DNA of 64,000 bases from Sphingobium amiense (lineage in GTDB: Bacteria; Pseudomonadota; Alphaproteobacteria; Sphingomonadales; Sphingomonadaceae). The stretch lies in contig NZ_AP018664.1 of NCBI RefSeq assembly GCF_003967075.1, positions 3,808,001 to 3,872,000 on the forward strand, read 5' to 3'. Below the pieces are notes generated by a model. That model made no database searches. It was not told the origin of the DNA and saw nothing but the letters and a program-made list of their open reading frames with translations. Position numbers and translations under genes: made by a program. Shown one piece after another: positions 35,136 to 43,746 of this stretch. The first letter of the stretch is position 1. Each line of letters begins with the position of its first letter.

Positions 35136-36154
35136 CAGTTCGCCCGGCTCGCCACGCTCTCAGGCAAGTCCTTCCCGAAGACGCGCTGATAATATTCGGC
35201 GACCAGCGCGCGTTCCGCCTCGTCGCATTTGTTGAGGAAGGACAGGCGGAACGCGAAGCCGACATTCCTGAAGATCAGCGCGTTCTGCGCCCAGCTAATC
35301 ACCGTGCGCGGCGACATGACGGTCGAAATGTCGCCGTTGATGAAGCCCTGCCGGGTCAGTTCGGCGACCTTGATCATGTTCTCGACTTCCTTGCGGCCGC
35401 CCTCATGGTCATATTCGCCCGACTTCGCCAGCACCACCTGCGCTTCGGTCGCGGCGGGCAGATAGTTCAGCGCCACCACCAGATTCCAGCGGTCCATCTG
35501 GCCCTGATTGATCTGCTGCGTGCCGTGATAGAGGCCGGTCGTGTCGCCCAGACCCACCGTATTGGCGGTGGCGAACAGGCGGAAATGCGGATTGGGGCGG
35601 ATCACCCGGTTCTGGTCGAGCAAGGTCATCTTGCCGTCCGTTTCCAGCACGCGCTGGATCACGAACATGACGTCGGGGCGGCCCGCATCATATTCGTCGA
35701 ACACCAGAGCCACCGGGCGCTGGAGCGACCATGGCAGCAGCCCTTCGCGGAATTCCGTCACCTGCTGCCCATCCTTGAGCACGATGGCGTCGCGCCCGAC
35801 CAGGTCGATGCGGCTGATATGCGCGTCGAGGTTGATGCGGATGCACGGCCATTTGAGGCGCGCGGCGACCTGCTCAATATGGCTCGACTTGCCGGTGCCG
35901 TGATAGCCCTGCACCATGACGCGCCGGTTATAGGCGAAGCCGGCCAGAATCGCGAGTGTGGTGTCGGGGTCGAACACATAAGCGGGGTCGAGGTCCGGCA
36001 CGCGCTCGTCGGCCTGACTGAAAGCCGGGATCTTCATGTCGACGTCGATGCCGAACAGCTCCCGCGCGTCCACCTCGCGGTCGGGCGCGTCGAGCAGCGT
36101 ATCGGCGCGGGCGTCGGGCTGGACGTTGGAAATGTCGGTCATCGGGCGGGTCAT
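35135..36154 (-). CDS. cobS: Cobaltochelatase subunit CobS (AAA+ ATPase)
   Basis: 339-residue AAA+ ATPase partner of CobT. Walker A GYHGTGKS at 83-90, Walker B LVFDEYDA near 149-156, and an arginine-bearing sensor region in [13 protein letters not shown]. It hydrolyses ATP to drive cobalt insertion into hydrogenobyrinic acid diamide. ATG 36154 chosen; ATG 36142 is a possible alternative. First gene of cobS-osmC-phosphatase-cobT, all with one- to four-base overlaps. Confidence 0.95.
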   Translation of the reverse strand: MTRPMTDISNVQPDARADTLLDAPDREVDARELFGIDVDMKIPAFSQADERVPDLDPAYVFDPDTTLAILAGFAYNRRVMVQGYHGTGKSSHIEQVAARLKWPCIRINLDAHISRIDLVGRDAIVLKDGQQVTEFREGLLPWSLQRPVALVFDEYDAGRPDVMFVIQRVLETDGKMTLLDQNRVIRPNPHFRLFATANTVGLGDTTGLYHGTQQINQGQMDRWNLVVALNYLPAATEAQVVLAKSGEYDHEGGRKEVENMIKVAELTRQGFINGDISTVMSPRTVISWAQNALIFRNVGFAFRLSFLNKCDEAERALVAEYYQRVFGKDLPESVASRAN

Positions 36155-36381
36155 CTTTCTGCGAGTCTGGCAAAAGCCCCTATCCGATCCTTTCGGGGGC
36201 TGTCGAGAGAGTGAGGCAGCGCGTGCGGGCGATCAAGCCGCCCCTTGGAACAAACTGGCCTGCTTCCTGTCCTATCCGGGCCGAAGCGCGCTATTTGCAG
36301 GACCATCAGGTCAGCCGGATTTTATTATATAATTTCCGAACATTGTAACGAAATGTCAAAATGTGCGGGAAATATGCGAAG

Positions 36382-36999
36382 CTAAGCGAAAGCGTTCGCC
36401 TTGCGGAGATGCCCATAGGCCTCGATCACCGCCTGCAAGGCGCTTTCATGGCTGCGGTCGCCGCCATTATGGTCGGGGTGATAGCGGCGCAGCAATTCGG
36501 TGTAACGTGTCCTCAGCGCCTTGCGGTCGGCGTCGATGGCAAGGCCCATGACGGCAAGCTGCCTGCGGTCCTCGCCCGAAAGGAACCTGCCGTCCTGCCG
36601 CATCTGGTTCGCCTGGCGCGCCTTGGCCACCCGCTCGCGGAACTTCGCGCCGATGGCGTCGAGCGGATCGGCGAAGTCCGACCATTTGGGCGGCGGGCTG
36701 TGCGCGTTGGAGGAAAAGGCCCGCGTCTCCCGCTCCCACCCCGCATAGGGACGCTGGGCCGCGGCGATCTCTTCGGGAGACATGCCGGTGAAGAAATTAT
36801 AGCCCTGATTGAACGCCCGCACATGGTCGAGGCAGAGCCAGCGCCATTGAGGCCCCTCCTGATGCGCGCGCGCGCCCTCCGCCGGGGGCGCGCGGAACTC
36901 GCCCGGTTCGGGGCATCCCTCCACCGCGCACGGCCGGTCGCTTTCCACACGTCCATGGAAGCGGTTGAAGCGGCGGGTCGAAAAGGGATCGGTGGACAA
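36382..36999 (-). CDS. J-domain protein (DnaJ-like co-chaperone)
   Basis: 205-residue protein with a C-terminal J domain; the Hsp70-stimulating HPD is in RRYHPDHNGG, about residues 170-180. N-terminal half contains a C-x4-C pair (RPCAVEGCPEP) and WRWLCLDHVRAFNQGYNFF typical of the alphaproteobacterial J-domain family. It would recruit DnaK to specific clients. Divergent from the bolA gene across 44 bases. Confidence 0.88.
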   Translation of the reverse strand: MSTDPFSTRRFNRFHGRVESDRPCAVEGCPEPGEFRAPPAEGARAHQEGPQWRWLCLDHVRAFNQGYNFFTGMSPEEIAAAQRPYAGWERETRAFSSNAHSPPPKWSDFADPLDAIGAKFRERVAKARQANQMRQDGRFLSGEDRRQLAVMGLAIDADRKALRTRYTELLRRYHPDHNGGDRSHESALQAVIEAYGHLRKANAFA

Positions 37000-37043
37000 G
37001 AGGAACCTGATGAAAGGGACGGCAAAGCGTCTATATAGGCGCC

Positions 37044-37331
37044 ATGACCACCGACCTCAAAGGCCCAGTTGCCACCGAAATCGAAGCGCGCCTGCGCGCT
37101 GCCCTGTCGCCCGACCGCCTCGCCGTCATCGACGACAGCGAAAAGCATCGCGGCCATGCCGGCCATGACGGATCGGGCGAGAGCCACTTCACCGTCGACA
37201 TCGTGTCCGCCCGCTTCACCGGCCAGAGCCGTGTCGCGCGCCAGCGCCTCGTCAACGCGGCGCTCGCCGACCTGCTGCGCGACAAGGTCCACGCCCTCGC
37301 CATCAAGGCCCGCGCACCCGGAGAAGCGTGA
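37044..37331 (+). CDS. bolA: BolA-family protein
   Basis: 95-residue BolA/IbaG-type protein involved with monothiol glutaredoxins in Fe-S trafficking and stress morphology. Recognisable by SEKHRGHAGHDGSGESHFTV, with the conserved helix-turn region FTGQSRVARQRLVNAALADLL. Cysteine-free. Divergent from the J-domain gene. The start at 37044 has no strong ribosome site; the segment fits the family length. Confidence 0.92.
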   Translation: MTTDLKGPVATEIEARLRAALSPDRLAVIDDSEKHRGHAGHDGSGESHFTVDIVSARFTGQSRVARQRLVNAALADLLRDKVHALAIKARAPGEA

Positions 37332-37382
37332 GACTTTTGGCCCCGCCGGCGGGTTCTGCCTCCCGACAAGGAGCATGATCCG

Positions 37383-38090
37383 ATGAGCTATGATTTCTGG
37401 TATTGGCCGACCATCCCCGGCCGCGGCGAGTTCGTCCGCCTGACCCTCGAAGCATGCGGCATCCCCTATCGCGACCGCGCGCGGGAGGACGGGGCGCAGG
37501 CGATGATCGCCGACATGGGCCTGCACGATACCGCCCCGGCCTTCGCGCCGCCCTATCTCGCCATCGACGGCGCGACCGTTGCGCAGACCGCGAACATCCT
37601 CTTCTACCTCGCCGAACGGCACGACTGCGGCCCGTCCGCGATGAAGGCGCGCACCTGGCTGGCGCAGGCGCAGCTTACGATCATGGACATAGTGGCCGAA
37701 GCGCATGACGTGCATCACCCGGTCGGCGTCGGCCTCTATTATGAGGACCAGAAGGCCGAAGCACTGCGCTGCGCGCAGGAATTCCGCGCCACCCGCATCC
37801 CCAAATATCTTGGCTGGTTCGAACGGGCGCTGGCGGCGCAGGAGGGCGACTGGCTGGCGGGCGGCCGCTGGAGCTATGCCGACCTCTCGCTCTTCCACCT
37901 GATCGCCGGGCTGCGCTACGCCTTCCCGCAGCGCATGGCGACGCTTTCGGGCACATTTCCGAAACTGTCCGTTCTCCACGACAGGGTTGCCGCCCTGCCG
38001 GAATTGCAGGACTATCTTTCCAGTGACCGGCGGCTGCCGTTCAATGAAGACGACATATTCCGCCATTATCCCGAACTGGACGCGCCATGA
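37383..38090 (+). CDS. Glutathione S-transferase family protein
   Basis: 235-residue soluble GST with a thioredoxin-like N-terminal domain (YDFWYWPTIPGRGEFVRLTL at 3-22, active-site tyrosine region) and an all-helical C-terminal domain. Resembles sigma-class-like members. Its stop overlaps the pirin gene start by 4 bases (ATGA), so the pair is cotranscribed. Substrate unknown; electrophile detoxification or isomerisation are typical. Confidence 0.88.
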   Translation: MSYDFWYWPTIPGRGEFVRLTLEACGIPYRDRAREDGAQAMIADMGLHDTAPAFAPPYLAIDGATVAQTANILFYLAERHDCGPSAMKARTWLAQAQLTIMDIVAEAHDVHHPVGVGLYYEDQKAEALRCAQEFRATRIPKYLGWFERALAAQEGDWLAGGRWSYADLSLFHLIAGLRYAFPQRMATLSGTFPKLSVLHDRVAALPELQDYLSSDRRLPFNEDDIFRHYPELDAP

Positions 38091-38992
38091 CCCTCGACGA
38101 CCTCATCCTCCAGACCGTGACGCCCACGACGCACGACCTCGGCGACTTCCGCGTGCACCGCTCGCTGCCGGTCAGGGGGCGCACGATGGTCGGCCCGTTC
38201 ATCTTCTTCGATCAGGCCGGTCCGGCGCAGATCGGGCCGGGGCAGGGCATCGACGTGCGCCCGCACCCCCACATCAATCTCGCGACCGTCACCTATATGT
38301 ATGAAGGCGCGTTCCTGCACCGCGACTCCCTCGGCACGCAGCAGTTGATCGAGCCGGGCGCGGTCAACCTGATGACCGCGGGCAGGGGCATCGTCCATTC
38401 CGAACGCTCGCCCGAAGAGGATCGCGTCAAGGCGTCGAAACTCTCGGCGATCCAGACCTGGCTCGCGCTGCCCGATGCGGTGGAGGAAATGGACCCGGCG
38501 TTCGAGCATGTGGGCGAAGGCGGCCTCCCGGTGATCGAGGATGGCGGCGCGCGGGCGCGGGTCATCATGGGGTCGCTCTGGGGCGAAACCTCGCCCGTCA
38601 CCACCTATGCCCACACCATCTATGCCGACATCCAGCTTCTGCCCGGCGGCCGTATCGCCATCGACGCATCAGCGGACGAGCGCGCGCTCTACGTCTCGGG
38701 CGGCGACGCGATGCTCGACGGCGCGATGCTGACGCCGCAGACTCTCTATGTCCTGCGCCCCGGCACCGCCGCCACGCTGTCGAGCGTCGATGGCGGACGG
38801 ATCGTGCTGTGCGGCGGCGAAGCCTTCACCTCTCCGCGCCATGTCTGGTGGAATTTCGTGTCGTCGCGGCCCGACCGTCTGATGCAGGCGCGCGAGGACT
38901 GGGAAGCGCTGCGCTTCCCGCTCATCCCCGGCGACGATCAGGAATATATCCCGATCCCGCAGGGCCGCCCCAAGACGGTCAGCTACCCTTAA
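38087..38992 (+). CDS. Pirin-family protein
   Basis: 301-residue bicupin with the pirin N-terminal metal-binding histidines in RPHPHINLATVTYMYEG and HRDSLG...GRGIVHSE. Pirins bind iron; some are quercetin dioxygenases or redox sensors, others regulators. Coupled to the upstream GST by ATGA. Predicted cytoplasmic. Confidence 0.92.
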   Translation: MTLDDLILQTVTPTTHDLGDFRVHRSLPVRGRTMVGPFIFFDQAGPAQIGPGQGIDVRPHPHINLATVTYMYEGAFLHRDSLGTQQLIEPGAVNLMTAGRGIVHSERSPEEDRVKASKLSAIQTWLALPDAVEEMDPAFEHVGEGGLPVIEDGGARARVIMGSLWGETSPVTTYAHTIYADIQLLPGGRIAIDASADERALYVSGGDAMLDGAMLTPQTLYVLRPGTAATLSSVDGGRIVLCGGEAFTSPRHVWWNFVSSRPDRLMQAREDWEALRFPLIPGDDQEYIPIPQGRPKTVSYP

Positions 38993-38995
38993 ACG

Positions 38996-39826
38996 CTACT
39001 GGACGAAGGTCAGCGACAGATTTTCGGCATTTTTGGGAATGTCGATGCGGCTCTCGTTGATCGACGCTTCCTCGCCGGGCTTCAGGCGCATCTTGTCCGC
39101 CTTCGTCGTCCAGCTAAACACCAGCCGGTTCTGCCGGTCGCGCAGTTGCACCAGCACCGGCGGCACCGGCAGCGCCTGCGCGCTGCTGTTCACGATCCGC
39201 GCGCCGAAGGCGAAATATTCCTCCCCGGTCGGCAGCTTGCGCCGTTCGGCGGGCTTGGAAAGGTAAAAGAGCAGGTCAGGATCGCCCTCTTCGGGAAAGA
39301 GGCCCATCGACACCATCCAGCCCGGCGGCCCGAAATAGCTGAGCGCCCCCGCAGCGCCGCCCACGACGATGAAGAAGGCCACCGCCGCCCAGGTCAGGAG
39401 CTTCAGGCGATTGCGGCGCGGTCTCGCCGGCGGGTCGGCCGGAAAGGTCCAGTCATCCTCGTCAGCCGCCGCAGGCGCGCCTGCGTAAATGTCGTCGAAC
39501 CGATGGTCGCGGGCCGCTTCAGCGGGTTCTTCGATGGCATCGGCCGTCGCTGGTGCAGCCGCTATCTCTTCCGCTACAGGCTCCTCCTCCCGGACCCGCG
39601 GCGGGGGAGGGGGAGGCGGCGGTGCTGGCGGAGCCACCGGCTCGGGCGGCGGCGCGGCGACGGGCGCTGCCGCCATCTCCGCCACCGTTTCACGTTCGGG
39701 CAGCACCGCCGGTTCCTGAAACCAGCTATGCTTGCACGCCGCGCAGCGGACCTGGCGGCCATTCGCGCCGACGGCGCTGTCCGGCACGACATAGCGCGTC
39801 GCGCAATTGGGGCACACCAGGATCAT
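38996..39826 (-). CDS. MJ0042-type zinc-finger membrane protein with DUF3426
   Basis: 276-residue protein. N-terminal zinc finger CPNC...RCAAC (residues 5-34); proline-rich linker at 57-80; one membrane segment near 150 ([20 protein letters not shown]); and a periplasmic DUF3426 domain at the C-terminus. This architecture usually sits next to ftsEX in alphaproteobacteria, as here, and a cell-envelope or division role is inferred from context only. Divergent from ftsE. Confidence 0.88.
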   Translation of the reverse strand: MILVCPNCATRYVVPDSAVGANGRQVRCAACKHSWFQEPAVLPERETVAEMAAAPVAAPPPEPVAPPAPPPPPPPPRVREEEPVAEEIAAAPATADAIEEPAEAARDHRFDDIYAGAPAAADEDDWTFPADPPARPRRNRLKLLTWAAVAFFIVVGGAAGALSYFGPPGWMVSMGLFPEEGDPDLLFYLSKPAERRKLPTGEEYFAFGARIVNSSAQALPVPPVLVQLRDRQNRLVFSWTTKADKMRLKPGEEASINESRIDIPKNAENLSLTFVQ

Positions 39827-39982
39827 GACGCTTCATAGGCATGTCACGGACTCGCGCGCAAGCGGCAAGAATGGGCATGCGACTCGCGCGATTGCGCGGG
39901 CGGGCTTTACGGCGGGCGGGCGGCTGTGCCATGGCTTGGCTATCGGGGAGCCAGGGAGCGCCGCTGCGCGCAATTTCACGCC

Positions 39983-40696
39983 ATGTCCGCCATCGTCCAG
40001 TTCGAAAATGTGGGGCTGCGCTACGGTCTGGACAGCGAAACCCTCTCCGATGTCAGCTTCTCGCTGGCGGGCGGCGGCTTCTATTTCCTGACCGGATCGT
40101 CGGGCGCGGGCAAGACATCGCTGCTGAAACTCCTCTACCTCGCCCAGCGGCCCAGCCGGGGCGTCATCCGCCTGTTCGGCGAGGATGTCGTAACGCTGCC
40201 CCGCAAGCGCCTGCCCGGCTTCCGCCGCCGCATCGGCGTCGTCTTTCAGGACTTCCGCCTCGTCCCGCATCTTTCCGCCTATGACAATATCGCCCTGCCG
40301 CTGCGGGTAGCCGGCATGGAGGAGAGCGAGGTCGCCGCGCCTGTCGCCGAAATGCTCGACTGGGTGGGCCTTGGAGACCGGGGCGAAGCGCGGCCCGCCA
40401 CCCTGTCGGGCGGCGAGCAGCAGCGCGTCGCCATCGCCCGCGCGGTGATCGGGCGGCCCGAAATCCTCGTCGCGGACGAACCCACCGGCAATGTCGACGC
40501 CGACATGGCGCGCCGCCTCCTGACCCTGTTCGAAGCGCTCAACCGCCTTGGCACCACGATCGTCGTCGCGACCCACGACCTGCCCCTGATCGCACAGGTC
40601 GAAGGCGCGCAGATGATGCGGCTCGACAAGGGGCGGCTCGCCGATCCCACCGGCATGCTGCGCTATCCGCCGCGTCCGCAGGACCGGCACGCATGA
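39983..40696 (+). CDS. ftsE: Cell division ATP-binding protein FtsE
   Basis: 237-residue ABC ATPase. Walker A GSSGAGKT at 38-45, signature LSGGEQQR, Walker [11 protein letters not shown]. With FtsX it controls peptidoglycan hydrolases at the division site. ATG 39983 chosen because homology starts at MSAIVQF; an upstream in-frame ATG at 39926 adds a non-homologous extension. Overlaps ftsX by 4 bases. Confidence 0.95.
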   Translation: MSAIVQFENVGLRYGLDSETLSDVSFSLAGGGFYFLTGSSGAGKTSLLKLLYLAQRPSRGVIRLFGEDVVTLPRKRLPGFRRRIGVVFQDFRLVPHLSAYDNIALPLRVAGMEESEVAAPVAEMLDWVGLGDRGEARPATLSGGEQQRVAIARAVIGRPEILVADEPTGNVDADMARRLLTLFEALNRLGTTIVVATHDLPLIAQVEGAQMMRLDKGRLADPTGMLRYPPRPQDRHA

Positions 40697-41598
40697 TCGC
40701 CAGCCCCCAGCGCAAGGCGGCCGCCATCGCCCGCCATCGCCTGCTGCCCGAAGGCCGCGTCGCAGGACCGATGCCGTGGATCATCGCGATCATGATGTTC
40801 CTCACCGTCCTGTCCGCCGCCGCCGGCATCGGCCTTGGCGCGGCGGTGCGCGCGCTCAGCGCCGACCTTGCGGGCCGGGCGAGCGTTCAGGTGGTCGAGG
40901 CCGATCCGCAGGCGCGCGCGGCGCTGGCGGCGCGGACATTGCAGGCGTTGCGATCCTCCCGCGACGTGCGCACCGCGACGCCGGTCGATCCCGCCGCGCT
41001 GGCGGAGCAGCTTCGCCCATGGCTCGGCGATGCGGCCACCAGCGGCGACCTGCCGGTGCCCGCGCTCATCGACGTGACGCTGACGCCGGGCGATGCCGCA
41101 GCAAAGGTGGCGGCGCTGCGCCGGTCGCTTGCTGGCCTGTCCCCGAAACTGCGCGTGGAGCCGCACGCCGCCTTCCTCGCGCCGCTCGCCGGTCTCCTGG
41201 GCGCGCTCGGCTGGCTGGCGCTCGGCGTCGTCGTCCTGATGGCGCTCGCGACCGGCGCGGTCGTCGTGCTGGCGGCGCGCGGCGCGCATGACAGCCATCG
41301 CGGCACCATCGACGTCCTGCACCTGATGGGCTCGACCGATGTGCAGATCGCCCGCCTGTTCCAGCGGCGCATCGGTCTCGACGCCCTGCTCGGCAGCGCG
41401 CTGGGCTTCGTGTCCGCCGTGCTGGTCCTCCTGCTCATCGGCCTGCGCCTGACGGCGGCGGGGTCCGACCTGCTCGGCGCGGTGCGGATCGACGCGCGGG
41501 GCTGGATCGCCCTCGCGCTGCTGCCGGTGGCGGGCGTGGCGCTGGCGATGCTGACCGCGCGCTGGACCGTGCTGCGCGCGCTGGGGCGGATGCTGTGA
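40693..41598 (+). CDS. ftsX: Cell division membrane protein FtsX
   Basis: 301-residue integral membrane partner of FtsE. One N-terminal membrane segment (residues about 30-55), a periplasmic loop to about 170, then three more segments from LGALGWLALGVVVLMALATG onward. Starts in ATGA overlap with ftsE. The LHLMGSTDVQIARLFQRR stretch is typical of the cytoplasmic coupling helix of FtsX. Confidence 0.93.
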   Translation: MIASPQRKAAAIARHRLLPEGRVAGPMPWIIAIMMFLTVLSAAAGIGLGAAVRALSADLAGRASVQVVEADPQARAALAARTLQALRSSRDVRTATPVDPAALAEQLRPWLGDAATSGDLPVPALIDVTLTPGDAAAKVAALRRSLAGLSPKLRVEPHAAFLAPLAGLLGALGWLALGVVVLMALATGAVVVLAARGAHDSHRGTIDVLHLMGSTDVQIARLFQRRIGLDALLGSALGFVSAVLVLLLIGLRLTAAGSDLLGAVRIDARGWIALALLPVAGVALAMLTARWTVLRALGRML

Positions 41599-42125
41599 TC
41601 GTCCGCTTCGCCGCCTTGAGCCTGCTCGCGTGGATGCTCGGCTTCGCCTGGTTCGCGATCCTCCTGCCCCAGCCGCTCGACGGGCGGGAGACGGACGCCA
41701 TCGTCGTGCTGACCGGCGGAGCGGGACGGATCGACCGTGGCCTCGCCCTGATGGAAGAGGGCGCGGCCAAGCGGATGCTGATTTCCGGCGTCGACCGTGC
41801 CGTCCGCCCGTCCGAACTCGCCGCGCAATATAAGGCGCCCGAAAAGCTCTTCGCCTGCTGCATCACCTTGGGTCGCGAAGCCATCGACACCCGCTCCAAC
41901 GGCATCGAGACGGCACGCTGGCTGGAGCGGCGGGACTATCGCACCGTGCGGCTCATCACGACCGACTGGCACATGCGCCGCGCCGCGCTGGAACTGCGGC
42001 AGGCGCTGCCCGCGCGCGTCAGCATCGTCTACGACGCGGTGCCCAGCCGCCCCAGCCTCACGATGCTGATGCGCGAATATAATAAATATCTGCTGCGGCG
42101 CTTCGCCGCGCTGATCGGCATCTGA
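41595..42125 (+). CDS. YdcF/ElyC-family (DUF218) protein
   Basis: 176-residue DUF218 protein with one N-terminal membrane segment (MIVRFAALSLLAWMLGFAWF); core motifs ADAIVVLTGGAGR near 33-45, SGV, and TTDWHMRRA. ElyC and SanA homologues act in envelope integrity. GTG start in a GTGA overlap with ftsX. Followed by plsC, giving an ftsE-ftsX-ydcF-plsC envelope operon. Confidence 0.85.
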   Translation: MIVRFAALSLLAWMLGFAWFAILLPQPLDGRETDAIVVLTGGAGRIDRGLALMEEGAAKRMLISGVDRAVRPSELAAQYKAPEKLFACCITLGREAIDTRSNGIETARWLERRDYRTVRLITTDWHMRRAALELRQALPARVSIVYDAVPSRPSLTMLMREYNKYLLRRFAALIGI

Positions 42126-42136
42126 AAGCCTTGCCC

Positions 42137-42826
42137 GTGACTGCGATCCGCTCGCTTCTCTTCGCGATCGTCTTCTATGCAGGGAGCTTCGGTTTCGTGC
42201 TGACGGCGATGCTGCTCGGCTGGACCGCGCCCGGCGCGGTGCAGGCCATCGCGACCGCCTGGAGCCGCTTCCACCGCCGCTGCGCGCGCTGGCTTCTGGG
42301 CCAGAAAGTCGTGGTGCAGGGCGACCTGCCGCACGGCCCCTATCTCTACATCGTCAAGCATGAATCCATGTTCGAAACCATCGACATGCTCTGCCTGTTC
42401 GACCGGCCCGCCATCGCCGCGAAGCGCGAGCTGCTGGACATTCCGCTGTGGGGCGGGATCGCGCGGCGCTATGGCCTCATCCCCATCGAGCGCAGCGCGG
42501 GCGCGACGGCGCTGCGCACCCTGCGCGCCGCCGCGCGGGAAGCGACGGCGCAGGGCCGGGCGATCTGCCTCTTCCCCGAAGGCACGCGCGTCCCCCATGG
42601 CGAGCGTCCGCCGCTCAAGTCGGGTTTCGCGGGCCTCTACGGCCTGCTCGGCCTGCCGGTCGTGCCGATCGCCATCGACAGCGGGCGCGTCTCGCCGCGC
42701 GGGCGTTTCCTCAAGCGCGCGGGCACCATCACCTACAAAGTGGGCGAGATGATCCCGCCCGGCCTCGACCGTAAGGAAGTCGAAGCGAAGGTCCACGCCG
42801 CCATCAACGCGCTCAACGCGGGCTAG
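42137..42826 (+). CDS. plsC: 1-acyl-sn-glycerol-3-phosphate acyltransferase
   Basis: 229-residue PlsC-type enzyme making phosphatidate. Membrane-associated N-terminus; motif I KHESMFETID (H-x4-E instead of the usual H-x4-D), motif III FPEGTR. GTG 42137 chosen over TTG 42131 because GAAAG is better spaced from the GTG. H-x4-E variants exist among PlsC proteins of alphaproteobacteria by recollection, so inactivation is not claimed. Last gene of the ftsEX operon, before the A+T-rich island. Confidence 0.9.
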   Translation: MTAIRSLLFAIVFYAGSFGFVLTAMLLGWTAPGAVQAIATAWSRFHRRCARWLLGQKVVVQGDLPHGPYLYIVKHESMFETIDMLCLFDRPAIAAKRELLDIPLWGGIARRYGLIPIERSAGATALRTLRAAAREATAQGRAICLFPEGTRVPHGERPPLKSGFAGLYGLLGLPVVPIAIDSGRVSPRGRFLKRAGTITYKVGEMIPPGLDRKEVEAKVHAAINALNAG

Positions 42827-42905
42827 GCTGCGTCGACGAAAGGGATTTCTATTCCGCCTGACTTCTTATTCAACGCTGTTTATCTGATGAAACGGTGTAG
42901 TTTAT

Positions 42906-43595
42906 ATGAGCAAGCTAACTCGACAGATATATATACCCGGCGACACTCCGCTGCCCCCGAGCGCTGATCCTGTCCCTCCTCAAAATCTACCGGAAGACGA
43001 GCGTTTCGTGGTGCATCCACCTGTGAGTTATCCACCTTTATCAAGCGACTGGTTTCATTTTCGCAGTTCGCAGGTGATGCCACGCGAACTGCTGGACGCC
43101 AGATATATCAATGAACCAGAAATGTTCGCGCGCTTTTATGGTGACGGCAAAGGACTGAAAGGCTGTCCGCCTCCAATATGGCAGGTTAAGGGAAAAGCCC
43201 GAAGATATCCTGACTTCTGGGTACACGGATATTTCTATGTATTATCCTCAAGGTTGAAGTCGATGCTCGATGAGCATGCTCCTGGTGCAATCGAAGCCCT
43301 GCCTTTGCGGATAGAGACTCTGGAAGGGAATCTGGTTCGAGACGATTACTGGGTAGCCGATGTTACTCTCAGCATAAAGGGGATCGATTGGGCCAATTCC
43401 ATAGTGGCGTATCAGCATCTTCTTGGTGGAATCAGCGCGCAACCATTGAACATCGTCATGCGCGACGAAGCTCTCGGCCTCGCCATGTTTCGCGACGTGA
43501 ATAGATCAGGCGTATTCATTCACAGGAATTTATACGAAATTCTGGCGAATGCGAAACCTAAAGTGACCGGCACATATTTTACTGAAGTTTGGTGA
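42906..43595 (+). CDS. Imm11 (DUF1629)-like immunity protein
   Basis: 229 residues. The order of landmarks matches the Imm11/DUF1629 immunity-protein family: PDFWVHGYFYVLSSRLKSML near 100-119, HAPGAIEALPL, DYWVADVTLSIKGIDWANS, MRDEALGLAMFRD, then VFIHRNLYEILANAKPKVTG at the C-terminus. Such proteins neutralise toxin domains of polymorphic-toxin systems. No cognate complete toxin is nearby. Base and codon use are A+T-richer than neighbours, suggesting horizontal transfer. ATG 42906 has no strong ribosome site. Confidence 0.72.
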   Translation: MSKLTRQIYIPGDTPLPPSADPVPPQNLPEDERFVVHPPVSYPPLSSDWFHFRSSQVMPRELLDARYINEPEMFARFYGDGKGLKGCPPPIWQVKGKARRYPDFWVHGYFYVLSSRLKSMLDEHAPGAIEALPLRIETLEGNLVRDDYWVADVTLSIKGIDWANSIVAYQHLLGGISAQPLNIVMRDEALGLAMFRDVNRSGVFIHRNLYEILANAKPKVTGTYFTEVW

Positions 43596-43610
43596 GACGG
43601 GGATTTTGTA

Positions 43611-43745
43611 ATGCCACCTACAGGCGCGCCGAATGGCAGCGCCAGCAGGCTTATGCCTTTAAAGGCTGGGTTTCAGCGGCAACACGTAATTCCGACCGAG
43701 TATAAAGATCATCCCGTAATTAAGGAGATCTACAAGCACCCTGAA
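43611..43745 (+). pseudogene. Truncated HNH/AHH-type nuclease toxin tip
   Basis: A reading frame starting ATG 43611, 16 bases after the immunity stop, encodes GFQRQHVIPTEYKDHPVIKE, which resembles the opening of AHH/HNH polymorphic-toxin nuclease domains (HH-x-IP-x...-HP). The first histidine of the HH pair is replaced by Q. Homology stops at about 43740, where the convergent tyrC coding region begins; the frame continues antisense into tyrC to a stop at 43799. So it is probably a clipped remnant; a domain search is decisive. Confidence 0.5.
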
Positions 43746-43746
43746 A

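Larger units (their letters stand above)
42840..43746. other. A+T-richer island with toxin-immunity remnant
   Basis: Base composition falls visibly between plsC and tyrC. One 60-base row (43201-43260) is 38 percent G+C by hand count, against roughly two-thirds for flanking rows. It contains an Imm11-like gene and a truncated nuclease-like reading frame. No terminal repeats, integrase or tRNA mark its edges. Likely acquired by recombination at a polymorphic-toxin locus; direction and origin are inferred. Confidence 0.65.

Noticed and set aside
36301..36380. Possible TTGACA/TATAAT promoter for cobS on the minus strand
   Set aside because: The elements are present in an A+T-rich stretch, but the spacing is about 24 bases, so I do not call a promoter.
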